Source of the DNA: Streptomyces sp. Ag109_O5-1
Lineage (GTDB): Bacteria > Actinomycetota > Actinomycetes > Streptomycetales > Streptomycetaceae
DNA length: 64,000 bases
Direction: 5' to 3'
Assembly (NCBI RefSeq): GCF_003814875.1
Contig: NZ_RKQF01000001.1
Coordinates: forward strand, 6,572,001-6,636,000
Below are positions 42,148 to 50,258 of the stretch, piece after piece (the stretch's first letter is position 1; every line of letters starts with the position of its first letter). Both the position numbers and the translations under genes were made by a program. Below the pieces are notes generated by a model. It did not search any database and had not been told where the DNA came from. It saw only the letters and a list, made by a program, of their open reading frames with translations.

Positions 42148-42201
42148 CCTCATGGCGATGGGGCCCCGCGCCTTTCGGCGCGGGGCCCCATCGCCATGAG
42201 G
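42148..42201. terminator. 25-bp perfect hairpin, bidirectional terminator
   Basis: Arms 42148-42172 and 42177-42201 are exact complements around the loop TTTC, between the convergent DoxX and nucleotidyltransferase genes. There is no T tract. Confidence 0.85.
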
Positions 42202-42240
42202 AAAGAAAAAGAGGGTGAGAGGAAAGGCGCGTGACCAAGG

Positions 42241-42308
42241 CGCGCCCCAGAGGGGCGCGGGGAACTGCGCGACCAGCCACAACGGACCCGCAGCCGACGA
42301 CGGCGGGC
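42241..42308. repeat. Dispersed intergenic repeat, copy 5 (short form)
   Basis: GCGCCCC AG AGGGGCGC, then GGGGAACTGCGCGACCAGCC and ACAACGGACCCGCAGCCGAC. Near-identical to the copy at 11373-11437; lies 16 nt past the nucleotidyltransferase stop. Confidence 0.8.
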
Positions 42309-42324
42309 CGACCTTCAGCGCGGC

Positions 42325-43056
42325 CTACCGCCCCAGCGCCGCCAACTCCTTCGCCGCCTCCGTCAGATCCTTCGCCGTGTCGATCGCCCGCCAGTACGCC
42401 CCCTGAGGGATCGGGAACCCGGCCAGCTGTCGGCTTCGCGCCAGGTGCGGAAACGTCGTCCGCTCGTGATCCCCCCGCTCCGGCAGCATCCCGGCGAACG
42501 CGGGGGAGAAGACGTACACACCCGCGTTGATCTCGAACGTCGACGGCGGCGCCTCGATGAAGTCCGTGATGTGGCCGAAGCCGTCCGTCTTCACCGCGCC
42601 CCAGGGAATCCGCGGCCGCGCCAGCGCCAGCGTCGCCACCGCGTCCCGCTCCGTGTGGAAGTCGGCCATGTCGCGCAGCGAGAACCGCGTCCAGATGTCG
42701 CCGTTCGTGGCGTACCAGGGCCGCTCGGGATGGGGCAGATGCGCGGCCGCGTACTTCAGACCGCCGCCCCGGCCCAGCGGCTCGGACTCCACCACCGTGG
42801 TGACGGAGAGGGGCAGGTCGGCCGTCGCCAGCCACTTCTGCAGGACCTCGGCGAGGTGGCCGCAGGAGACCACCACGTCCGTGACGCCCTCCTCGGCGAG
42901 CCAGGTCAACTGGTGGCCGATGATCGGCGTGCCCGTACCGGGGATCTCGACCATCGGCTTGGGCCGGTCGTCGGTGTACGGACGAAGCCGTGAGCCCTGG
43001 CCACCGGCCAGGACCACGGCTTGAGTGGGGCGCAACGCGGCGTTCGGATGGGTCAT
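42325..43056 (-). CDS. Sugar-1-phosphate nucleotidyltransferase
   Basis: 243 residues from ATG 43056. The NTP-transferase signature is VVLAGGQGSRLRPYTDDRPK followed by PMVEIPG, then GHQLTWLAEEGVTDVVVSCG, LGRGGGLKYAA and NGDIWTRF. The length and motifs fit GDP-mannose pyrophosphorylase-like or dTDP-glucose synthase-like enzymes without the C-terminal hexapeptide domain. It activates a hexose phosphate for glycan or glycolipid assembly; the exact sugar is not determinable. Confidence 0.88.
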   Translation of the reverse strand: MTHPNAALRPTQAVVLAGGQGSRLRPYTDDRPKPMVEIPGTGTPIIGHQLTWLAEEGVTDVVVSCGHLAEVLQKWLATADLPLSVTTVVESEPLGRGGGLKYAAAHLPHPERPWYATNGDIWTRFSLRDMADFHTERDAVATLALARPRIPWGAVKTDGFGHITDFIEAPPSTFEINAGVYVFSPAFAGMLPERGDHERTTFPHLARSRQLAGFPIPQGAYWRAIDTAKDLTEAAKELAALGR

Positions 43057-43141
43057 GCCCGAACTGTACGACGCGCCCCGGGGCCGGCTTCCCGCCGGAC
43101 GGGGTCCCTTAAGGTCCCGTTACCTACTTCCCAACCGCCGT

Positions 43142-43603
43142 TCAGCTGTGCGCCGCGAGCACGCCGGACGCGAAGGACGTGTCGCAGACCGGGCGGGCGA
43201 ACGACTGGGCGCGGGAGGCGCCGTAGATGCGCACCGCGGCCTGGCCCAGCGCCCGGGCGATGGACGTGCAGTGCCGGGCGAGCGACGGGTGGCCGTTGAC
43301 CGCCTGCTGGAGGTGGGTGAGGACCTGGCCCGGGTTCCGGTCCTGGAGCTCGGTCATCAGCTGGTCACGCAGTACGTCCTGCGGGGCCTGGGCGACGGCC
43401 TGGGAGGAGACGTGCGCGTCGGTCACCTCGGTCGCGGTGAGCACCGAGCTCCGCGGGCTTCCCGTCCAGTTGACGCGGGTGACGGCGAGGGTCCCGGAGA
43501 GCACCAGGACGACGGGCAGGACGAGGGCGAGAGTGCGGCCGATCCGGCGGGCAGGGCCGCCCCGGTGGCCGCGTCGCGTCTGAGGGGTGGTGGAGTGCTT
43601 CAC
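43142..43603 (-). CDS. Secreted or membrane-anchored hypothetical protein
   Basis: 153 residues from GTG 43603; weak ribosome binding site. A basic N terminus then one hydrophobic segment (LALVLPVVLVLSGTLAVT, about 25-42) acts as signal or anchor. The mature part has a helical region with two Cys (LARHCTSIARALGQAAVRIY, RPVCDTSF), possibly a disulfide. No family recognised. It lies upstream of the nucleotidyltransferase on the same strand, 85 nt away. Confidence 0.65.
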   Translation of the reverse strand: MKHSTTPQTRRGHRGGPARRIGRTLALVLPVVLVLSGTLAVTRVNWTGSPRSSVLTATEVTDAHVSSQAVAQAPQDVLRDQLMTELQDRNPGQVLTHLQQAVNGHPSLARHCTSIARALGQAAVRIYGASRAQSFARPVCDTSFASGVLAAHS

Positions 43604-43745
43604 GCGTGTGAGGGTAGCGTGCGGTAATGATTTGGCGACATTTAGTCACCGGTTCGGGGGATGGAGAAGTGCCGTGTTTCGGGTACGGGGTTGACGCACA
43701 CTGCTCGAAAACCACCCGCTTGCCGGGGTAAAACCGGGCAACGGA

Positions 43746-43773
43746 AAGGCCCCGCAGCAGGCTGCGGGGCCTT
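43746..43773 (-). terminator. msiK terminator
   Basis: AAGGCCCCGCAG (43746-43757) / CTGCGGGGCCTT (43762-43773), perfect 12-bp stem, followed on the minus strand by TCCGTT. About 86 nt after the msiK stop. Confidence 0.85.
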
Positions 43774-43859
43774 CGTCGTCAACCTGGGCAGATTCACCCT
43801 GGTCAGAGGTTTGTCACTGTGACGGCGCCGAAGCCGTCGGTCTCTCAGTCGGAGATCTC

Positions 43860-44996
<1,137 letters not shown>

Positions 44997-45000
44997 GGCT

Positions 45001-45070
45001 CAGAGGCCCCCTTCTACCGGCAGGAACGTGCCGGACGATCCGTTGTAGGAAGGTGGTGGTGTAGTCCACG
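45001..45070 (-). promoter_or_regulatory. msiK leader with hairpin (msiK RNA motif candidate)
   Basis: On the minus strand the leader folds CCGGCA-CGTTCC-TGCCGG (45034-45017), followed by TAGAAGGGGG just before the start codon. An Rfam motif named msiK RNA is known upstream of this gene in actinobacteria; the match to it is from context and not checked. Confidence 0.55.
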
Positions 45071-45215
45071 AGAGTGAACTGGCTCTGGACGGTACCTGGC
45101 GTTCACCCCGTATGTCAGTACCTGGAGCCCTGTGAACTTCGCGGAAATTTTCGACAGGCCCCGGCTGGGACGTGGGTACACTGCACTGGCACATCAGCGC
45201 CACGCGCGCGTGCAT

Positions 45216-45289
45216 GCCTCCTTAGCTCAGCTGGCCAGAGCAACGCACTTGTAATGCGTAGGTCGTCGGTTCGAATCCGACAGGGGGCT
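45216..45289 (+). tRNA. tRNA-Thr (anticodon TGT)
   Basis: A 74-nt cloverleaf without encoded CCA: acceptor GCCTCCT pairs with AGGGGGC (one G-T), D arm GCTC/GAGC, anticodon loop CTTGTAA with TGT at 45250-45252 on a CGCA/TGCG stem, and T arm with TTCGAAT. Transcribed away from the divergent msiK. Confidence 0.95.
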
Positions 45290-45398
45290 CTCCATTCGTC
45301 GAGCCCGGCACGGTCCTGCTGCTCCACACCGGCGGCCCGGCAGCGGGATCGAGTAGTACCAGTCGCCGCCGACCAGATGTCCTGGACTCGGGGACGGG

Positions 45399-46805
45399 TC
45401 AGTGTCGTCCCGCCACCCGGTCTGCGATTCGGGCCAGGCGGGATGATTCGGTGCCGGGGTGGAGGCGTTCGCGTTGGTCGGCGGCGCGGTAGGTGGCGTA
45501 CATGCCCTGGACGCCCAGCCAGCGGAAGGGTTCGGGTTCCCACTTGCGGACCTTGTGGTTGACCCAGGGGAGCTCGGTCAGGTCGGTGCGGCCGGCCTGG
45601 CCGGAGTCGAGCTGGACGAGGTCTCTGAGGGTGCGGGCGGCGAGGTTGGTGGTGGCGACGCCGGAGCCGACGTAGCCGCCCGCCCAGCCGAGGCCCGTCG
45701 AGCGGTCGAGGGTGACGGTGGCGCACCAGTCGCGCGGTACCCCGAGCACCCCTGACCAGGCGTGTTCGACGGCGACACCGGCCAGGGAGGGGAAGAAGCG
45801 TACGAGGATCTCCTGCAGGGCCTCGATGGTCGCCTGCTGGGTGCGGCCGTCGTTGTCGGTACGGGATCCGAAGCGGTACGGCACTCCGCGTCCGCCGAGT
45901 GCGATCCGGCCGTCGGCCGTGCGCTGGGCGTACATGTAGGCGTGTGCCATGTCTCCGAGGGTTTCCAGGCCGTTCCAGCCCACTGATTCCCACTGTGCCT
46001 CGGTCAGCGGTTCGGTGGCGATCATCGAGGAGTTCATCGGCAGCCAGGTGCGCTTCTGGCCCTTGAGGTTCGCGGTGAAGCCCTCGGTGCAGCGCAGGAT
46101 GTAGGGGGCGCGGACCGTGCCGTACGGCGTGACGGCGTGCTTGGGCCGGATCTCGGTCACGGGTGTGGACTCGTGGATCTGCACCCCCAGTGCCTCCGCG
46201 GCCGCGGCCAGGCCCTTGACCAGCTTCACGGGGTGCAGTCGGGCGCCGTGCGGGGTCCAGGTGGAGCCGACGGCGTCGGCGACGCGGATCCGGTCGCGGG
46301 TCTCCCCGGCGCCGTACAGTTCGCGGTCCTGTTCGCCGTACGACAGTTCGTGTTCGTGGAAGGCCTTCAGGCGGGCCAGTTGTGCCGGGGTGGTGGCGAT
46401 CTCCAGCACGCCGCCCTTGTGCAGGTCGGCGTCGATCTTCTCGGTCCTCGTGACCGAGATGACCTCGTCGACCGTCTCGTTCATGGCCTTCTGGAGGCGT
46501 ACGGCGGCTGCGTGGCCGTGCAGCGCGGCGTACCGGTCGCGGCCGGCGATGCCGTTGTAGAGCCAGCCGCCGTTGCGGCCGGAGGCGCCGTAGCCGCAGA
46601 ACTTCTGCTCCAGGACGGTGACACGGAGGAAGGGGGCCGTCTTCTTCAGGTAGTACGCGGTCCACAGGCCGGTGTAGCCGCCGCCGACGATCACCACGTC
46701 CGCAGTCGTGTCGCCGGCGAGCGGCTCCCGTACCGCGGGGAGGCCGTCGTTCGCGTACCAGAAGGAGATGCCGCCGTTGACGACGCTGCTTGCCGAGCTG
46801 CTCAT
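45399..46805 (-). CDS. FAD-dependent oxidoreductase, DAO family
   Basis: 468 residues from ATG 46805. The FAD-binding VVIVGGGYTGLWTAYYL is followed by an acidic VLEQKFCGYGASGRNGG motif, typical of gamma-glutamylputrescine oxidase/glycine oxidase-like DAO proteins. C-terminal FAD contacts are in GLGWAGGYVGSGVATTNLAA. It probably oxidises an amine or amino acid to an imine with H2O2 release. No polyamine genes are adjacent, so the substrate is open. Confidence 0.87.
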   Translation of the reverse strand: MSSSASSVVNGGISFWYANDGLPAVREPLAGDTTADVVIVGGGYTGLWTAYYLKKTAPFLRVTVLEQKFCGYGASGRNGGWLYNGIAGRDRYAALHGHAAAVRLQKAMNETVDEVISVTRTEKIDADLHKGGVLEIATTPAQLARLKAFHEHELSYGEQDRELYGAGETRDRIRVADAVGSTWTPHGARLHPVKLVKGLAAAAEALGVQIHESTPVTEIRPKHAVTPYGTVRAPYILRCTEGFTANLKGQKRTWLPMNSSMIATEPLTEAQWESVGWNGLETLGDMAHAYMYAQRTADGRIALGGRGVPYRFGSRTDNDGRTQQATIEALQEILVRFFPSLAGVAVEHAWSGVLGVPRDWCATVTLDRSTGLGWAGGYVGSGVATTNLAARTLRDLVQLDSGQAGRTDLTELPWVNHKVRKWEPEPFRWLGVQGMYATYRAADQRERLHPGTESSRLARIADRVAGRH

Positions 46806-46814
46806 GTCCGGACG

Positions 46815-47483
46815 TTAACCCTTGAGGGCGGCCAGTGTCTCCTTCGGATTCCATGCTTTTCCGCGCCCTCTGACCAGCGGAAAGCAGGCGAGGCCGATCC
46901 ATACGGAGACGAAATGTCCGAGGTCGGTGAAGGTGGGCGACTCGGTCAGCGGCAGGCCGTAGACCAGCAGAACGACCGCGATGTAGGGATACCGCCAGGG
47001 TGTGGCGATCCGGTAGGCGAGTACCCCGATCACTCCGGCCAGTGCGTAACTCACCCCGAAGTCCAGGGTGTCGGCCGCCGACTGCGGGGCGATGCCGTCA
47101 TGGATCCCCTTCAGCAGCGCGCCCTCGCTGATCAGCGTCGCCAGTACGTGCGCGGCCACGCACACCGTCAGCCAGCGCGCCGTGCCCAGCCAGCGTTCGG
47201 CGGGTGCGTGGAAGACGGTGTAGAGGAAGGCGTACGGCATCCAGTGCCCGCCGTCGATCCACATCGCGCTCGCGATCAGTACGCGTACGGGGTTGTCCGA
47301 CAGTTCGTGGAGGTTGGTGGACCGCTGCCGTAGGAACTGCTGCTCGAACTCGGGTGACATGTAGTGCAGCGCGACGGTGGTCATGAAGAGAATCGCCAGC
47401 CAGATGTAGGTGCCGGGGGCGCTGCGGACGTACCACCGCACTCTGCTGCCGAGGCCCCGGAGAAATCCCATGAGGCGATTCAT
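46815..47483 (-). CDS. Rhomboid-like intramembrane protein
   Basis: 222 residues from ATG 47483; no strong ribosome binding site. About six hydrophobic spans are visible. GGHWMPYAFLYTVFHAPAE and DFGVSYALAGVIGVLAYR resemble the rhomboid core; Ser145 (GVSYALAG) and His190 (DLGHFVSVWIG) could form the catalytic dyad. The canonical GxSG is not exact, so protease activity is uncertain (Streptomyces Rhomboid_2-like proteins). The gene precedes the DAO gene by only 9 nt, suggesting an operon. Confidence 0.75.
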   Translation of the reverse strand: MNRLMGFLRGLGSRVRWYVRSAPGTYIWLAILFMTTVALHYMSPEFEQQFLRQRSTNLHELSDNPVRVLIASAMWIDGGHWMPYAFLYTVFHAPAERWLGTARWLTVCVAAHVLATLISEGALLKGIHDGIAPQSAADTLDFGVSYALAGVIGVLAYRIATPWRYPYIAVVLLVYGLPLTESPTFTDLGHFVSVWIGLACFPLVRGRGKAWNPKETLAALKG

Positions 47484-47602
47484 GCACGGCAGCAACGTCA
47501 CATGTGTGATTGACATTCCGGATGAGCTGATCGTCCGGCATGTGCGATCGGGCGGCGCGGCGGGCATGCCGCTCGGCCGGCCCGCCCGTCGGCTGCTCGA
47601 CC

Positions 47603-49189
47603 TCAGGTGACCGGCTCCGGTACCGGGGTCTTGGTGGGGGCGTCGTGTTTCGGCGGCTTCGCCGTCACCATCAGGCCCGCTACCAGGCTGGCCAGCAGCA
47701 TCACGCCGACCGCCCACCAGATGGCGGCCGTGTAGCCGTGCACCACGGCCTGCGGGACGACGGCGGCCTTCTGGGCGGGGTCGTGGAGGTGGGCGGTGAG
47801 GTAGGCGGCGCTGCTGGTGGTGGCGATGGTGTTGAGTAGGGCCGTACCGACGGAACCGCCCACCTGCTGGGAGGTGTTGACGGTGGCCGAGGTGACACCG
47901 GCGTCCTGCGGGGCGACGCCCGCGGTGGCGGTGGCGAACACCGGCATGAAGGTCAGGCCCATGCCGAGGCCCATCAACAGCAGGGCGGGCAGGATCTCGG
48001 TGGGGTAGGAGGAGTGGACCGTGATGCGGGTCAGGAGCAGCAGCCCGCAGGCGGCGAGGAGCGTGCCCGGGACCATGAGCAGGCGCGGGGGCACGCGGTG
48101 CAGCAGCCGCGCGGATATCTGGGTGGAGCCGATGATGATCGCCACGGTCAGGGGCAGGAACCCGAGACCGGCCCTGACGGGGGAGTAGCCGAGGATGACC
48201 TGGAGGTAGTAGGTCAGGAAGAGGAACAGCCCGAACATGGCGACGGTCGCGAGGGCCATCGTCAGGAAGCTGCCCGCGCGGTTGCGGTCCTTGACGATGT
48301 GCAGGGGCAGCAGGGGGCTGGGGGCGCGGTTCTGCCACACGACGAACGCGGTGAGCAGCACGGCACCGGCCGCGAACAGGCCGAGGACGAGCGGGTCGCT
48401 CCAGCCGCGTGGCTGGGCCTCGCTGAAGCCGTAGACGATCGCGACGAGTCCGCCGCAGCCGAGCAGCGCGCCGGGTACGTCGAGCCGGGCGCCGGTGTGG
48501 CCCGGTCGGTCGTGCAGCAGTGCGGTGGCGCCGGCGACGGCGATGATCGCGATGGGCACGTTGACGTAGAGGCACCAGCGCCAGTTCAGGTACTCGGTGA
48601 GCAGACCGCCCACGATGAACCCGATCGCGGAGCCGCTGCCCGCGAGGGCGCCGTAGATGCCGAAGGCCTTGCCGCGCTCGCGCGGGTCGGTGAAGGTCGT
48701 GGTCAGCAGGGAGAGCGCGGAGGGCGCGAGGACGGCGGCGAAGACGCCCTGGAGGGCGCGGGCGCCGAAGAGCATGCCCGGGCTGTGGGCGGCGCCGCCG
48801 AACGCGGAGGCGGCGGCGAAGCCGACGAGCCCGATGACGAACGTGCGTTTACGGCCGACCAGGTCGGCGATCCGGCCGCCGAGCAGGAGCAGTCCGCCGA
48901 AGGCGAGCGTGTAGGCGGTGACCACCCACTGCCGGTTGCCGTCGGACATGCCCAGGTCGCGCTGGGCGGAGGGCAGGGCGATGTTCACGATCGTGGCGTC
49001 CAGGACGACCATCAGCTGGGCGAGCGCGATGACCACCAGACCCCACCAGCGGTGCGGGTCGGCTCCCTCGGTGCCGTGGGCCACACCGGTGGACACACCG
49101 GGAGAGTCACCCGATCGGGCGTGGCTCATCTGGTCAGAAGACCATGGATCGGGGTGTGTCGCATCCTGGGGTGTGCTGTTCCTGGTCAT
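47603..49189 (-). CDS. DHA2-family drug efflux MFS transporter (EmrB/QacA type)
   Basis: 528 residues from ATG 49189. Fourteen transmembrane helices are readable, with motif A (GRIADLVGRKRTFV) and motif D1-like VLDATIVNIALPSAQRDLG of the 14-helix DHA2 group. It should export drugs or redox-active metabolites with protons. The ATG overlaps the stop of a remnant oxidoreductase frame, and two SoxR-type boxes lie about 190 nt upstream, so control by SoxR in response to redox-cycling compounds is likely. Confidence 0.9.
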   Translation of the reverse strand: MTRNSTPQDATHPDPWSSDQMSHARSGDSPGVSTGVAHGTEGADPHRWWGLVVIALAQLMVVLDATIVNIALPSAQRDLGMSDGNRQWVVTAYTLAFGGLLLLGGRIADLVGRKRTFVIGLVGFAAASAFGGAAHSPGMLFGARALQGVFAAVLAPSALSLLTTTFTDPRERGKAFGIYGALAGSGSAIGFIVGGLLTEYLNWRWCLYVNVPIAIIAVAGATALLHDRPGHTGARLDVPGALLGCGGLVAIVYGFSEAQPRGWSDPLVLGLFAAGAVLLTAFVVWQNRAPSPLLPLHIVKDRNRAGSFLTMALATVAMFGLFLFLTYYLQVILGYSPVRAGLGFLPLTVAIIIGSTQISARLLHRVPPRLLMVPGTLLAACGLLLLTRITVHSSYPTEILPALLLMGLGMGLTFMPVFATATAGVAPQDAGVTSATVNTSQQVGGSVGTALLNTIATTSSAAYLTAHLHDPAQKAAVVPQAVVHGYTAAIWWAVGVMLLASLVAGLMVTAKPPKHDAPTKTPVPEPVT

Positions 49190-49269
49190 GGTTCGAGAAC
49201 CACCTTTCCGGTTGTCGCCCGGTTCTCCAGGGCGTGGTGTGCGGCTGCGGCCTCGGGGATCCGGAGATC
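49186..49269 (-). pseudogene. C-terminal remnant of a zinc-type NAD(P)H:quinone oxidoreductase
   Basis: On the minus strand the frame reads DLRIPEAAAAHHALENRATT then GKVVLEP and TGA, whose bases overlap the MFS start in ATGA. HxxLExRxTTGKVVLEP is the usual C terminus of MDR-superfamily quinone oxidoreductases. The approximately 300 residues expected upstream are missing; direct repeats and SoxR boxes begin within 50 nt. Probably an oxidoreductase-MFS operon that has lost most of its first gene. Confidence 0.75.
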
Positions 49270-49312
49270 CGAGGTCGGAAGTCCGTGGTCAGTGCTTCGG
49301 CGGTCCGATGAG

Positions 49313-49358
49313 CTGACGGTTCGGTGATCTGACGGTTTGGTGATCTGACGGTTTGGTT
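49313..49358. repeat. 16-nt tandem repeat, about 2.9 copies
   Basis: CTGACGGTTCGGTGAT (49313-49328), CTGACGGTTTGGTGAT (49329-49344) and CTGACGGTTTGGTT (49345-49358), between the oxidoreductase remnant and the SoxR-type boxes. Confidence 0.85.
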
Positions 49359-49363
49359 CCTCG

Positions 49364-49416
49364 ACTCTTCGACCTCAAGCGCGCTTGAGACTCTTCGACC
49401 TCAAGCGCGCTTGAGG
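49364..49416 (-). promoter_or_regulatory. Duplicated SoxR-type box
   Basis: A 26-nt unit (49364-49389, 49390-49415) is repeated exactly. Each unit contains the palindrome CTCAAGCGCGCTTGAG; the second extends to CCTCAAGCGCGCTTGAGG (49399-49416). This matches the Streptomyces SoxR box form CCTCAAxxxxxxTTGAGG as I know it. It lies upstream of the oxidoreductase remnant and MFS gene. Confidence 0.75.
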
Positions 49417-49561
49417 TCAAGGGCGGACCGCCCGGGGACGCGCCTTCCTCGTCCTCGCTCATACGACGGATCCGGGCGGGCGGAATGTGACATCGGCGTG
49501 GTCGTGTCGGCTGTCGGCGCAGGTCGGGGGCGTTGTCAGTGGCGGCCTGCAAGATGGGGGC

Positions 49562-50248
49562 ATGGCGAGGACAGCGGCCGGTGGGGCCGGCGGAGGCAAG
49601 GTGAAGGGCGCGCGGCGGCCGGAGGTGCGGCTGCCTCCACTGGAGCCCTGGGACGACGGCGCGCTGGAGCCGGACGGGGACTACGACGGGCTGGCGTTCC
49701 GGGAGGCGGACTTCGCCGGGCAGGACGGGGCGGGCGCCCGCTTCATGGACTGCGCGCTGACGGGCTGTGCCTTCGACGAGACGGGGCTGCGGCACGCGCG
49801 CGTGCTGGACTCGGTCCTCACCGGCATAAGAGGCGTCGGCACGGATCTGGCGGAGGCCACCCTGCGCGACGTCGAGCTCGTCGACGCCCGCCTCGGCGGC
49901 ACGCAGCTGCACGGCGCCGTCCTGGAGCGTGTGGTGATCCGCGGCGGCAAGATCGACTACCTCAACCTGCGCACCGCGAAACTCAGAGACGTGGTCTTCG
50001 AGAGCTGTGTCCTGGTCGAACCGGACTTCGGCGACGCCGTACTGGAGCGGGTGGAGTTCACCGACTGCACCTTGAAGGGGGCCGACTTCAACGGGGTGAC
50101 GATGAAGGACGTCGATCTGCGCGGCGCTGCTGAACTGGGCATCGCGAGAGGGGTGGAGCGGCTGGCCGGGGCGGTGATCAGCATGTCCCAACTGCTGGAT
50201 CTGGCACCGGTGCTGGCGGCACAGCTGGGGATCCGCGTGGAGGGTTGA
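49562..50248 (+). CDS. Pentapeptide-repeat protein
   Basis: 228 residues from ATG 49562. From about residue 45 on, five-residue coils with central Leu/Phe and preceding Ala/Val (A(D/N)LxG-like: FREADFAGQD, LDSVLTGIRG, LRDVELVDARLGG, LERVVIRGG, LKGADFNGVTMKDVDLRG) form a right-handed quadrilateral beta-helix. Such proteins mimic DNA or bind other proteins (for example MfpA/Qnr with gyrase); the target here is unknown. Ten nucleotides separate its stop from the convergent tnpB-like gene. Confidence 0.87.
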   Translation: MARTAAGGAGGGKVKGARRPEVRLPPLEPWDDGALEPDGDYDGLAFREADFAGQDGAGARFMDCALTGCAFDETGLRHARVLDSVLTGIRGVGTDLAEATLRDVELVDARLGGTQLHGAVLERVVIRGGKIDYLNLRTAKLRDVVFESCVLVEPDFGDAVLERVEFTDCTLKGADFNGVTMKDVDLRGAAELGIARGVERLAGAVISMSQLLDLAPVLAAQLGIRVEG

Positions 50249-50258
50249 CCAACCGTCT

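Noticed and set aside
46815..48575. Fused 586-residue frame joining the rhomboid gene to upstream DNA
   Set aside because: The upstream half is the shadow of the DHA2 transporter; the rhomboid-like protein starts at ATG 47483.
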